DNA of 64,000 bases. Source: DASRWI01 sp035654655 (GTDB lineage Bacteria > Bacteroidota > Ignavibacteria > Ignavibacteriales > Ignavibacteriaceae). Positions within the stretch are counted from its first letter, which is position 1, and the number at the start of each line of letters is the position of its first letter. Location: assembly GCA_035654655.1 (NCBI GenBank), contig DASRWI010000020.1, positions 35,900 to 99,899 of the forward strand, written 5' to 3'. The notes beneath the pieces were generated by a model, which did not search any database, was not told where the DNA came from, and saw only the letters and a program-made list of their open reading frames with translations. This document shows, piece after piece, positions 41,542-50,749 of the stretch. A program made the position numbers and the translations under genes.

Positions 41542-42581
41542 TAAATAACTGATGTTTCCAACAATGTTAATGATTGAGCCATCGAATCAAGTTCAGCTAA
41601 AATGCCAAAAGGTAAAGTAAATTTATTAGTTATATGTCCAAAAGACATACCATAAAGCACAGGAATATTTAAATCATACAAGCGGTCTTCAAGCACTTCA
41701 AATAAAGTAAATGATTGAGGGAATTCTGGTCCATTCTTTTTAGGCTCACATTTACTAAACACTCCCAAAGCAATACCCGCAGCATTCTTGAACTTTCCCG
41801 CCTGAATCATTTGAGTAAGCATTCTATCAATTCTATAAGGTTCTTCACCTACTTCTTCTATGAATACTATTTTCCCTGTTGTGTCTATATCGAATTCAGT
41901 TCCAATTAAAGATACAACAATGGACAGATTACCTCCAACAAGCTGACCCTGACCTTTACCGCTTCTTATAATTTTTAAAGAACCGTCTTCTTCTTTTTCT
42001 TCTTTTTGACTTATTAAAGTTAGATTTTCGTGTGTATCCACTAAAACATCGTTAAAGTAAGTAACACTAAAAGGATTGAAAGTAGATATTCCAACAGGAC
42101 CGTGAAAACATACTAATCCTGTTTTTGAAAATATTCCATAAAGCAAAGCAGTTATATCGCTATAACCAACTAGTACTTTAGGATTACTTTTAATTACGTT
42201 ATAATCAAGCATAGGAAGAATTCTTGCACATCCATAACCACCGCGTGCACACATTATTCCTTTAATCGATTTGTCAGCAAACATTTCGTTGACATCATCA
42301 GCTCTTAATTTATCTTCGCCACCGAGATAACCTTTTTTAGCAAGAATATTTTTTGATGGAATAGGAATAAATCCAAGTTCAGTAAGATTTTTTTTACTAT
42401 CCTCAAGTTCAGCTTCAGTTATAAAACTACCGGGAGCAATAATCCCAATCTTATCTCCTTTTTTAATTTTAGGAGGTTTAATGATTGGCAGTACATCATT
42501 GATTTTTGCATTAAGCTGAAATGGAATTGCAGTTGCTGCTGCACTTAACGAGACTGTTTTAATAAAATCTTTTCTTTTCAT
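41541..42581 (-). CDS. S66-family LD-carboxypeptidase
   Basis: 346 residues. An N-terminal export signal (MKRKDFIKTVSLSAAATAIPF) looks Tat-like, with KRKDF instead of RR. The S66 core has GDKIGIIAPGS, CARGGYGCARILPMLDY, LVGYSDITALL (nucleophile Ser141), FIEEVGEEPYRIDRM (Glu of the triad) and MSFGHITNK (His). The family cleaves the L-Lys/DAP-D-Ala bond of tetrapeptides during peptidoglycan recycling, or antibiotics in MccF types. Its export signal argues for a periplasmic role. It lies 5 bases after lysA, which makes DAP and lysine. Confidence 0.92.
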   Translation of the reverse strand: MKRKDFIKTVSLSAAATAIPFQLNAKINDVLPIIKPPKIKKGDKIGIIAPGSFITEAELEDSKKNLTELGFIPIPSKNILAKKGYLGGEDKLRADDVNEMFADKSIKGIMCARGGYGCARILPMLDYNVIKSNPKVLVGYSDITALLYGIFSKTGLVCFHGPVGISTFNPFSVTYFNDVLVDTHENLTLISQKEEKEEDGSLKIIRSGKGQGQLVGGNLSIVVSLIGTEFDIDTTGKIVFIEEVGEEPYRIDRMLTQMIQAGKFKNAAGIALGVFSKCEPKKNGPEFPQSFTLFEVLEDRLYDLNIPVLYGMSFGHITNKFTLPFGILAELDSMAQSLTLLETSVI

Positions 42582-42586
42582 TTTAT

Positions 42587-43846
42587 TTAATCAATTATTT
42601 CGTCGTATATAAGATGTTCAAAAGTTTCTCTGCTGCGAATTACTTTATAATTATTACCATCAACAAGAATTTCTGCAGGGCGCCTGCGTGCATTATAATT
42701 ACTGCTCATAACCATTCCATATGAACCTGCAGATAATAAAGCGAGATAACTTCCTGATTCTGATTGAGATATTTCTCTCGAGCGTGCAAAGAAATCACCA
42801 GTTTCACAAATTGGACCTACGATATCAGCAGTAATATCTTTATTACTTGTCAGCTCCACAGGCTGAATATGATGATATGCTTTGTAGAAACTTGGTCTTA
42901 AAATATCATTTATGGCAGAATCAACGACAATGAAGTTCTTTCCTGTATTTACTTTATTATATAAAACTTTAGTTACAAGAATTCCGCCATTGGCTGTTAA
43001 GAATCTTCCCGGCTCAAATAATATTTTACAATTTAATTTTTTAAGTTCAGGAATTAATTCATTAGCATATTCTTTTACAGAAAAAACCATTTCATCATTG
43101 TATGAAGCACCTATACCACCGCCTAAGTCAAAGTGTTTTAATTCCACTCCAATTTTTTTAACATCAAAAAATACTTTGGATAATTTTTTAACTGCTTCAA
43201 GAAATGGTTCAACATTTGTAATCTGAGAACCAATATGCATATCTATTCCGGTATAAGTAATATTCTTTAATTCTTTTTGCTTGCTGTAAAGTCTTAATGC
43301 AGTTTCTCTATCAACTCCGAATTTATTTTCTGCTAAACCCGTGGAAATATATGGGTGTGTTTGTGCATCGACATCAGGATTTACTCTAATTGCAACTCGC
43401 GAAATAACTCCCATTTCTTCAGCAATTTTATTAATTAAATGAATCTCCTCTTCAGATTCTGCTTTAATCATCAGCAAATCGAGATTTAATCCTTTTCTTA
43501 TTTCTTCGGCAGTTTTACCAACACCTGTAAGAATTAATTTATCCTTCTTTGCTCCGGCTTTTAATGCGCGATAAAGTTCGCCTTCAGAGTTTACATCTGC
43601 TCCACTCCCCTCATCAATGAAAGTTTTAATAACGCTTAAATTGAAATTAGATTTAACAGCATAGAAAATTTGATGGTCAATGCTGCTGAATGCATTTGTA
43701 AATTCGTGATATCTATCTTTGAAGAAGTTATGGCTATAAATGTAAAGTGGCGTTCCATATTTTTCAGCAAGCTGCTGAACAGAAACATCTTCACAAAATA
43801 ATTTATTGTTTTTATAATTGAAGTAATCGGATTTAATTATTTTCAT
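42587..43846 (-). CDS. lysA: diaminopimelate decarboxylase
   Basis: 419 residues. The alanine-racemase-type barrel has PLP lysine Lys65 (FYAVKSN), DMHIGSQI, LGGGIGASY, and EPGRFLTANGG. The C-terminal catalytic block GPICETGDFFARSR supplies the active-site cysteine. It decarboxylates meso-DAP to lysine. The 5' end overlaps the acyl-CoA synthetase gene by 14 bases and the LD-carboxypeptidase gene follows closely. Confidence 0.96.
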   Translation of the reverse strand: MKIIKSDYFNYKNNKLFCEDVSVQQLAEKYGTPLYIYSHNFFKDRYHEFTNAFSSIDHQIFYAVKSNFNLSVIKTFIDEGSGADVNSEGELYRALKAGAKKDKLILTGVGKTAEEIRKGLNLDLLMIKAESEEEIHLINKIAEEMGVISRVAIRVNPDVDAQTHPYISTGLAENKFGVDRETALRLYSKQKELKNITYTGIDMHIGSQITNVEPFLEAVKKLSKVFFDVKKIGVELKHFDLGGGIGASYNDEMVFSVKEYANELIPELKKLNCKILFEPGRFLTANGGILVTKVLYNKVNTGKNFIVVDSAINDILRPSFYKAYHHIQPVELTSNKDITADIVGPICETGDFFARSREISQSESGSYLALLSAGSYGMVMSSNYNARRRPAEILVDGNNYKVIRSRETFEHLIYDEIID

Positions 43847-45896
43847 TATTCTCTTTTATTTTTACTCTAACATCAACCAGGTGAAGCTTTAAATCTTCTG
43901 AAACAATAAGAGGGTTGATGTCAAGTTCGGATATGTTTTGATTTTCTGACATCAATTTAGCTAAATTATTTATAATTTTTTTCAAATCTTCTATGTTAAT
44001 ACTTTTTTCTCCTCTAACACCCTGAATGATTTTGCCTATCTTTGTTGAATTAATTATGTCATTAATATTTTCATCATTTATGAATGCTGATTTTATAGAT
44101 GTATCATTAACCTGTTCAACATATTTTCCCCCTGAACCAAACATTATCATTGGTCCAAAATTATTGTCATAAAAACCACCCAAAAGAAGTTCAAATTTTG
44201 TTTTAAAGAATGGCTGGATTAAAAAAGTATCCAATGTTATTCCTGAATTTTTAACAGCTGCTATCATCTTATCAGCTTCTTTAATCAATTGTTCTTTGTT
44301 TTGTATGTTAAGCTTTACAGCTTCAAATTCAGTCTTATGAATTATTTTTTCGTTTACTGCTTTAAGAACAACCGGATAGGTTAAATCAGAATATTTTAGA
44401 TCGTAATGTTTAAGAATTGTTTTTTCAGGAAGATTAAGTTCGTACTTCCCGAACAATGAACTTATCTCATCCTGAGTAAGTAATCTTTCGCTATTGTAAG
44501 TTTCTTCTGAAAAATTGATATCTAATTTTTCAAGAATTTTATTTTTATTATATGCTAATACTTTAGATAATATTACGGCTGGTTCTTCAGGACTTCTATA
44601 TAATGGTTTCTGCGATTTTGATTGCTCATCATAATTATTCCAGAATTCAGGCAGAGGTAAAACAACTTGAAGGATGGGTTTATCTGATTCTATATTGTTA
44701 ATTCCTTCAATAACAGGAAAAGGTTTAACCATAACAGGTTCAACAAAGATGGATATAACTGCATCAACTAAATCCGAGTTCTTTAATAGGTTTATTACTT
44801 TAGCATAGCCTTCAGCAGTGCCTCCCGGTAAAAGGTCAACCGGATTATTAACAGAACCTTCAGCGTGAATTATTTCTCTTAATTTAGTTTTTAGTTCATC
44901 ATCAAATTCAGCCAGTTTCAATCCGCAATCATCAATTTTATCAACCGCTAAAATTGCAGGACCTCCGGCATTTGTAACAACTGCTACTCGATTCCCATAA
45001 GGTAGAGGGAAGTTTTCAATGTATTGAGCTATGTTAAAAAGCTCTTTAATGTCTTCAACTCTAATAACATTATATTGTTTAAGCACAGCATCAACAACTT
45101 TATCACTTGAGCCCAAAGCTCCGGTATGAGAAGATGCAGCTTTGATTCCAGATGCTGTTTTTCCTGCTTTGAGTACGACAACTGGTTTATTGTTTTTCTT
45201 ACTATTAATTTTTTTTACAAACTCTTTCCCATTATTGAAGCTTTCAAGGTACATAGTAATTACTTTTATGTTCTCATCTTCATTCCAATAATCAAGTAAA
45301 TCATTTTCATTTATATCAGCTTTGTTTCCAATGCTTATAAAGTGTGCGAATTTTATTTTTGTTTCTCTTAATGAATTTAAAACAGCTGCGCCTAAGGCTC
45401 CGCTTTGAGATAAAAATCCAAGAGAACCTTTATGTGGAGTTTCAGCAACAAATGTTGCATTGAGTTTAACATCAGGAAGGGTATTTATCAGCCCCATGCA
45501 ATTTGGACCTACTAATCTTGCATCAAATTGTTTAATTTCTTTTAATAAACTTTGTTCAGCAAGTTCACCTTCTTTGCCGGTTTCTTTAAATCCTGCTGTA
45601 ATAAGGACTATAGATTTTACACCGGATTTTAATAATTCATTAATGCTGTCAGCTACAAACAGCTTTGGAACTAAAACGATAGCTAAATCAATTTTTTCTG
45701 TTATATCCAATAAATTTTTATGACATTTTAATCCGAATAATTCTCCTGCTTTAGGATTTATTAAAAATAATTTTCCTGTATAACCATATGATATTATTGT
45801 TTTAGTAAGTTCATATCCAATGCTTAAAGGTTTTGATGAAGCCCCATATATACATATTGATTGAGGATAGAAAAAGTTTTTGATACTCTTATTCAT
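43833..45896 (-). CDS. ADP-forming acyl/acetyl-CoA synthetase, fused alpha-beta form
   Basis: 687 residues. The CoA-binding domain (GASSKPLSIGYEL...LINPKAGELFGLKC), succinyl-CoA-ligase-like domains with the phospho-histidine in SSHTGALGS (His257), and a C-terminal ATP-grasp domain (about 470-687, YPVVLKAVNEKIIHKTE ... LLGGFYDNNFGPMIMFGSGG ... ELDINPLIV). The enzyme converts acyl-CoA, ADP and Pi to the free acid, CoA and ATP. No GNAT domain is attached, so it is not a Pat-type acetyltransferase. It is a likely energy-conserving step in acetate or branched-acid metabolism and heads the lysA operon. Confidence 0.92.
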   Translation of the reverse strand: MNKSIKNFFYPQSICIYGASSKPLSIGYELTKTIISYGYTGKLFLINPKAGELFGLKCHKNLLDITEKIDLAIVLVPKLFVADSINELLKSGVKSIVLITAGFKETGKEGELAEQSLLKEIKQFDARLVGPNCMGLINTLPDVKLNATFVAETPHKGSLGFLSQSGALGAAVLNSLRETKIKFAHFISIGNKADINENDLLDYWNEDENIKVITMYLESFNNGKEFVKKINSKKNNKPVVVLKAGKTASGIKAASSHTGALGSSDKVVDAVLKQYNVIRVEDIKELFNIAQYIENFPLPYGNRVAVVTNAGGPAILAVDKIDDCGLKLAEFDDELKTKLREIIHAEGSVNNPVDLLPGGTAEGYAKVINLLKNSDLVDAVISIFVEPVMVKPFPVIEGINNIESDKPILQVVLPLPEFWNNYDEQSKSQKPLYRSPEEPAVILSKVLAYNKNKILEKLDINFSEETYNSERLLTQDEISSLFGKYELNLPEKTILKHYDLKYSDLTYPVVLKAVNEKIIHKTEFEAVKLNIQNKEQLIKEADKMIAAVKNSGITLDTFLIQPFFKTKFELLLGGFYDNNFGPMIMFGSGGKYVEQVNDTSIKSAFINDENINDIINSTKIGKIIQGVRGEKSINIEDLKKIINNLAKLMSENQNISELDINPLIVSEDLKLHLVDVRVKIKENNENN

Positions 45897-46010
45897 AATA
45901 GTGTTTATATCAATTTTAACAAAGTTTATAAAATTCTAATTAATAATTTAAAGCAAATCACCTTATAAGTACATATAAATCTTTAGCTTTATTTTTTGAA
46001 TTGGAGAGAG

Positions 46011-46934
46011 ATGGATAAAGATTATGATGTTATTATCGTCGGCGGTGGGCCTGCAGGATTAAGTGCTGCATTAGTGCTGGCAAGAAGCAGAAGAAAAATT
46101 TTGCTTTGTGATAATGGAAGACCAAGAAATTTTAAAGTCCAGGAAATGCATGGGTACTTAACAAGGGATGGAGTTGCTCCACTTGATTTTCTTAATCTTG
46201 GAAGAAATGAATTAAAAAAGTATGGGGTTCGAATCCAATCAATTGAGATAATCAAGGCTGTTAAAGTAAAAAAACTTTTTAACCTTACTGCAAGAACAGG
46301 AGAAACTTTTACTTCAAAAAGTCTGCTCTTAGCAACCGGTATAAAGGACCATCTTCCCGAAATACCGGGAATAGAAGAATATTATGGTAAGTCTGTTTTC
46401 CACTGTCCTTATTGCGACGGATGGGAAAATAGAGACAAAAAAATTGCTGTCTATGCAAAAAGAGGAAAAGCTGGAGCAGCATTATCTTTTGCATTAAAGC
46501 ATTGGAGTAATGATGTTGTTTATTGTTCAGATGGTTCTACAAGAATAAATGATGATGATAAAGATTTATTAACTAAAGCAGGAATACCTATTTATCTGCA
46601 AAAGATTAAAGGACTTGAAGGACAATCCGGATTTTTAAAGAAAATTATTTTTGAAGATGAAAGTTTAATTGATAGAGATGTAATATTTTTTTCTACTGGT
46701 ACTTCCCAAAGCAGTAATTTGGGAAAACAATTAGGATGCAATTTAAGCAAGGAAGGATTTTTATTATTTAACAATAAACAAAAAACCAATATTGAAGGAA
46801 TTTTTGCAGCCGGGGATACTGTACACGAAGTAAAGTTTGTTATTGTTGCTGCAGCTGAAGGTGCGAAGGCAGCCATGGCAATAAATAAATCCCTTCTTGA
46901 TGAGGAAGCTGAAATAATAAGATCCAAAAAGTAA
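46011..46934 (+). CDS. thioredoxin-reductase-like NAD(P)/FAD-dependent oxidoreductase
   Basis: 307 residues from the ATG at 46011, which has GGAGAGAG immediately upstream; a longer frame from a TTG at 45996 is less likely. FAD-binding VIIVGGGPAGLSAALVLARS, redox pair CPYC (Cys132, Cys135) in FHCPYCDGWE, and GIFAAGDTVHE near the end. The HCPYCDGWE form belongs to a thioredoxin-reductase-like clade distinct from canonical TrxB (CATC). The middle NAD(P) site GxGxx(G/A) is weak (KIAVYAKRGKAGAALS), so the reductant and partner are uncertain. Confidence 0.9.
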   Translation: MDKDYDVIIVGGGPAGLSAALVLARSRRKILLCDNGRPRNFKVQEMHGYLTRDGVAPLDFLNLGRNELKKYGVRIQSIEIIKAVKVKKLFNLTARTGETFTSKSLLLATGIKDHLPEIPGIEEYYGKSVFHCPYCDGWENRDKKIAVYAKRGKAGAALSFALKHWSNDVVYCSDGSTRINDDDKDLLTKAGIPIYLQKIKGLEGQSGFLKKIIFEDESLIDRDVIFFSTGTSQSSNLGKQLGCNLSKEGFLLFNNKQKTNIEGIFAAGDTVHEVKFVIVAAAEGAKAAMAINKSLLDEEAEIIRSKK

Positions 46935-46988
46935 TTGTTGCAATGAAGTATAATATTTTTTATACTATCTGAAACAATTATATAAATT

Positions 46989-48059
46989 ATGAAAAATATT
47001 TTACTCCTTTTACTTATCTGTTCTGTAAGTTATTCCCAAACATTTAGAATCAGCAGACCTGTTAAAGATAACATTCCCGTAAATGCTTCGTATCTTTATG
47101 GAGAACCAAGATACCAGGACCCCCAGAATGGCCACAGAGGAATTGATATTGCGGCAAGATGGGATTCTGTTTATTCTGCTACAGATGGTCTGGTTTATTT
47201 CGTCGGATATAATCCAAATGATACAATAAATGGATATGAAGCCGGTGGTGCAGGGAACTACATAGTAATCAAAAGCAGATGGATGAATAAGGATATATAT
47301 ATTTATTATATGCATCTTCAAAAGCCTTTGATTGCTCAAAATGATTCGGTTAAGGCAGGAAATAAAATTGCAATTTCGGGTAATACAGGAAATTCAACCG
47401 GAGCTCATCTTCATTTTGAAATAAGAATGAACTATGCAGGATTTAATTATGCACGTACAAGAAGAAATCCTGAGTTATGGATTGTAATGTCAGGCAAGGG
47501 AGCTATTTATGGTAAAGTACCTAATGCCCCAAACACAACCAGAGTAGATATTAGTCCTGACCCTAAACCACGACCTCCTTATACAACCTATGGTTATTCT
47601 TTAACTTATAATTTTGCTGATGCTTACATAGGTACCGATGATATCTATGGGGAAAATTATGCAATCGGAGATGTAAAACCGGGCACTTATACAATTACCG
47701 CATTGAATGGAGCTTACAGAAGAGTTGTAACTGTGCATGCAGGAGAAGTTGTTAATGCAGATCCTGTAACTTATGTAAATGAAAACTTAAATAATTTATC
47801 TTTTAGCTTAGAACAAAATTATCCTAATCCTTTCAATCCATATACTTACATTGTATTTTCATTAAAAGAAGGTGCAAATGTTAAATTAAAAGTTTATGAT
47901 GTTCTTGGAAAAGAAGTAGATGTTTTAGCTGAAGGATATTTCAATCCTGGTAAACAGGAATTCTTATTTGATGGTTCACAATTATCAAGCGGAATTTATT
48001 TTTACAGATTAGAAAGTGATAAGTTTTCTGTTTCAAAGAAAATGGTAATATTGAAGTAG
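46989..48059 (+). CDS. M23-family metallopeptidase with type IX secretion sorting tail
   Basis: 356 residues with a signal peptide (about 1-17). The LytM/M23 core has NGHRGIDIA (zinc ligands His49, Asp53), MHL (His109) and GAHLHFEIR (His140, His142). A linker domain of carboxypeptidase-regulatory type (about 190-260, GTYTITALNGAYRRVV) follows. The last 85 residues are a T9SS type A sorting domain: LEQNYPNPFNP, VKLKVYDVLGKEV, LSSGIYFYRLESD and KKMVILK. It should be exported across the outer membrane by T9SS and cleave peptidoglycan cross-links, perhaps of other cells. Confidence 0.95.
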   Translation: MKNILLLLLICSVSYSQTFRISRPVKDNIPVNASYLYGEPRYQDPQNGHRGIDIAARWDSVYSATDGLVYFVGYNPNDTINGYEAGGAGNYIVIKSRWMNKDIYIYYMHLQKPLIAQNDSVKAGNKIAISGNTGNSTGAHLHFEIRMNYAGFNYARTRRNPELWIVMSGKGAIYGKVPNAPNTTRVDISPDPKPRPPYTTYGYSLTYNFADAYIGTDDIYGENYAIGDVKPGTYTITALNGAYRRVVTVHAGEVVNADPVTYVNENLNNLSFSLEQNYPNPFNPYTYIVFSLKEGANVKLKVYDVLGKEVDVLAEGYFNPGKQEFLFDGSQLSSGIYFYRLESDKFSVSKKMVILK

Positions 48060-48072
48060 GTTTAAAATAGAA

Positions 48073-48103
48073 CAGGTCTCTAAAGTAATAAGAGACCTGC
48101 CTT
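48073..48103. terminator. hairpin terminator between convergent genes
   Basis: CAGGTCTCT (48073-48081) and AGAGACCTG (48091-48099) form a perfect 9-bp stem with a 9-base loop. It is followed by CCTTT on the plus strand and TTCTATTTT on the minus strand. It probably serves the M23 gene, and possibly also the gene ending at 48155. Confidence 0.65.
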
Positions 48104-48154
48104 TAACAGTAATATTATACAATCGTTTGATTATCGTTTAAATCCAGATATCTC

Positions 48155-48730
48155 TTACCTAAATCCAAACATTAATCCAACATTTATCGTATAAAAATTA
48201 CTCTTTATATCTTTAAGTTGTCCGATATTTAAATCATCCAAATTATAATTTAAAAAGACGTACCTAATGTCGCCAAATAAATTAAGGCTTTCACCTATTG
48301 GAATTTCAACACCTCCACCAAGATGCCAGCCAAAAGGATTTCTCGTTTGATCATTTAAATCTACTTCTGACAAACCAGGTGTAAAGTCAATGGTGGTATG
48401 ATACCAACCTCCACCAGCAAGCAAATAAATCATTGGCGGAAATGGGTAAAATAGAGCAGATACCGTAACAGGCCAACTTCTAACAGTCATTCTACTATTA
48501 AAATATTTTTCCTGACGGTAACTGATTGCACCTTCAATACCTAAAGATTCAGAAATTTTGGCTCTCATTAAGACGCCATAAAGAAGCTTACCGGCATCTG
48601 CATCACTTGCACGCTGATAACCAAGCTGTACACCTAATCCTAAGCCTGTCTCATTTCTATGACTTTGTGCTGATATTTCTATATTCATTATAAAAAACAA
48701 TGCTAATACCGCAATTACTATCCTTAGCAT
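48155..48730 (-). CDS. small outer-membrane beta-barrel-like protein
   Basis: 191 residues with a signal peptide (about 1-21, ISAQ). The mature part reads as about eight amphipathic strands and ends VGLMFGFR, a typical barrel end. FGWHLGGGVEIPIGESLNLFGDIRYVFL is common in the OmpW/outer-membrane protein beta-barrel family. Function and substrate are unknown. It is convergent with the M23 gene. Confidence 0.82.
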   Translation of the reverse strand: MLRIVIAVLALFFIMNIEISAQSHRNETGLGLGVQLGYQRASDADAGKLLYGVLMRAKISESLGIEGAISYRQEKYFNSRMTVRSWPVTVSALFYPFPPMIYLLAGGGWYHTTIDFTPGLSEVDLNDQTRNPFGWHLGGGVEIPIGESLNLFGDIRYVFLNYNLDDLNIGQLKDIKSNFYTINVGLMFGFR

Positions 48731-49147
48731 AAATACTCCTATTTATTAATAATTCTAATAAAATATAAATGACATCATCTTCTATTAGATTGCAAAGGTA
48801 AGTAAAGCAGGTTTGGAGTAATGTATAAAGCATCAATATAAATGAAAGTACTTGTAGAATAGTGACTTAAGGATGCTTTTCAAGTGAGATTGGTGACTAA
48901 ATGATTGGAATTTCTTCAAAAAAGAGGCTAAAAGTGAATGTGAATGAGATTATTTGAGTATTCCGTTAAATGAGTGCTTTCATCCCAATTTATTGCGATG
49001 AAAATGTATCAAAGCTGAGGAATACATAAAACACTTTGGCCATTTCCTAAAGGACCACTATGTGGCGATACATCCGAATTAGGACATTCAGTGAAGCTCT
49101 TTAGTTATCTATTGCTTTTTTAATAACTATAAATCACTTTCCTTTGA
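48731..49147. other. 417-base stretch with no recognised gene
   Basis: No frame here has coding character beyond short runs. One run around 49000-49075 reads ...AEEYIKHFGHFLKDHYVAIHPN on the plus strand but is flanked by stops, so at best it is a decayed remnant. No tRNA, strong hairpin or repeat of the dispersed family is seen. The left part must hold the promoter of the outer-membrane protein gene. Confidence 0.5.
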
Positions 49148-49579
49148 TTATTCCTGTTCAACTATTTCTTTTAATTTTTTTAGGACAGCATTCCAATTTT
49201 GTTCGGAGTGGTTTTTACTTTCTTCGGTAGGAATATTATCCTGAGTCAATGTCAATTCAGTACTTCCATTACGTTTTTGCAACTTGCAGGTAATGGTATT
49301 ATAATTCTCAGGTATATCTTCTAAAGTTGAGAAGGAACTTAAGTAAGTATATTGTAATATTTTTTCAGGTTCAAATTTTGTTATTATTCCTTTATCAAAA
49401 TATTCTTTTCCCTCCCATTCACCCTTAAATTCTAATTTGCTTCCGACCTTCCAATCCGATATTGCTTCAGTACCAAATAAATATTGTTTGATTATTTCAG
49501 GATTTGTTAAAGCATTCCATACTTCTGAAGGGGATGCATCAACATTGATAACTGCTTTTGCTTTAAATTCATACTTCAT
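49148..49579 (-). CDS. SRPBCC/AHSA1-domain protein
   Basis: 143 residues with the START-like AHSA1 pattern: AVINVDASPSEVWNALTNPEIIKQYLFG, a WKVGSKLEFKGEWEGK hairpin, FEPEKILQYTYLSSF and a C-terminal helix SEQNWNAVLKKLKEIVE. These small proteins bind hydrophobic ligands or act in stress; the ligand is unknown. It is cytosolic. A 90-base gap separates it from truB, so it is probably a separate unit or a readthrough start. Confidence 0.9.
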   Translation of the reverse strand: MKYEFKAKAVINVDASPSEVWNALTNPEIIKQYLFGTEAISDWKVGSKLEFKGEWEGKEYFDKGIITKFEPEKILQYTYLSSFSTLEDIPENYNTITCKLQKRNGSTELTLTQDNIPTEESKNHSEQNWNAVLKKLKEIVEQE

Positions 49580-49668
49580 TTTAATAACCTCAATAATTCT
49601 GAGTGCAAAGTTATTTATAATGAAGTTAAAAAAAGTTGTCGTAAGTATTTTAGAAGGTGAGATGTATC

Positions 49669-50382
49669 TTATAAAACTTCAGGAATTGCATTTACTTTTT
49701 GTATAAGGTCTGCAATGTTCAGTGCATCATCAACGTGATATTCTCCAATCTTTGTGCGGCGAAGACTGCTAAGCACGGCACCACATCCAAGTTTATCTCC
49801 CAAATCGTGTGCAAGAACGCGGATATAAGTTCCTTTAGAGCAACTAATTTCGAAATGAATTTCAGGTAATGTATAGTCAGTAATTTTAAATTCATAAACA
49901 TTTATTTCTCTTGGTTCACGCACAACAGTTTTCCCTTTACGTGCAAGATTATATAAAGTTTTTCCGTTAAGCTTAATTGCTGAATACATTGGAGGGACTT
50001 GCAAAATCAGTCCTGTTAATTCTGCAGCAGATTTGTTAATCATTTCTTTTGTAATATGGTCATAAGGATTTTCTTCACTTACTTCAGTTTCCATATCCAT
50101 TGACGGAGTTTTTTTACCAAGTAAAATTGTGCCTGTGTAGGTTTTTGTTAAATCCTGGAAGGAAGTAATTTCTTTAGTTTTTTTCCCGGTACAAATAATT
50201 AAAAGGCCGGTAGCTTTGGGATCTAATGTCCCTGCATGACCGGCTTTTTTAATACCCGCTTTTTTTCTTAGTTCATAAATTACTTTAAATGATGACCAAT
50301 TTAATGGTTTATCAATAAGAATAGATTCACCTGATACAAAATTTAAATCAGAGTAACTATCCTTCTTGTTGGTTATCATCAT
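49669..50382 (-). CDS. truB: tRNA pseudouridine-55 synthase
   Basis: 237 residues with ILIDKPLNWSSFKVI, KKAGHAGTLDPKATGLL (catalytic Asp54), VPPMYSAIKLNGKTLYNLARKG and CSKGTYIRVLAHDLG. It isomerises U55 in the T loop of tRNA. It is shorter than E. coli TruB (314) and lacks most of the PUA region. The first 26 bases overlap the end of rbfA, so translation is coupled. It is the last gene of the rimP-nusA-infB-rbfA-truB operon. Confidence 0.96.
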   Translation of the reverse strand: MMITNKKDSYSDLNFVSGESILIDKPLNWSSFKVIYELRKKAGIKKAGHAGTLDPKATGLLIICTGKKTKEITSFQDLTKTYTGTILLGKKTPSMDMETEVSEENPYDHITKEMINKSAAELTGLILQVPPMYSAIKLNGKTLYNLARKGKTVVREPREINVYEFKITDYTLPEIHFEISCSKGTYIRVLAHDLGDKLGCGAVLSSLRRTKIGEYHVDDALNIADLIQKVNAIPEVL

Positions 50383-50716
50383 TCTCGTGAATTTTCTTAA
50401 TCAAGCCTTCAATCTTTTCAACGTAATCGAGAGTATCATCAATAAAAAATCTTAGCTCGGGTGTAAATTTAATTCGAATTCTATGTGCCAATTCTGAACG
50501 AATAAATCCGGTTTTTGCTTGCACCTTTGTCAATACCATATTACGTTTTTCACGTTCAAGCACTGAAATATAAACCTTAGCAATTTTTAAATCCGGACTT
50601 ACTTTAACGTTCGTTATAGTTACCAAACCAAGTTCGGGCTCAACCAGCTTATAAAGAAAAATCAAACTAATTTCTTCCTTTATAAGATTTTCCACTTTAT
50701 CAATTCTATGTGCCAT
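50357..50716 (-). CDS. rbfA: 30S ribosome-binding factor
   Basis: 119 residues with the RbfA KH-like fold: HRIDKVENLIKEEISLIFLYKL, LGLVTITNVKVSPDLKIAKVYISVL, IRSELAHRIRIKFTPELRFFIDDTLDYVEKIEGLI. It assists 16S 5'-end maturation and cold adaptation. It sits between infB (33 bases) and truB (overlap). Confidence 0.96.
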   Translation of the reverse strand: MAHRIDKVENLIKEEISLIFLYKLVEPELGLVTITNVKVSPDLKIAKVYISVLEREKRNMVLTKVQAKTGFIRSELAHRIRIKFTPELRFFIDDTLDYVEKIEGLIKKIHENDDNQQEG

Positions 50717-50749
50717 TTTCAGCCCTTTCTACTATAATTTGAAATTGTA

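Noticed and set aside
45996..46010. TTG start for the thioredoxin-reductase-like gene
   Set aside because: The ATG at 46011 has GGAGAGAG right before it, which would lie inside the coding region for the TTG start.
46222..46240. GGTTCGAATCC-like string resembling a tRNA T-loop
   Set aside because: It is in frame within the flavoprotein gene and no acceptor or anticodon stems surround it.
48990..49080. Possible transposase or other pseudogene fragment
   Set aside because: Only about 20 residues of protein-like sequence between stops; no known family can be named.
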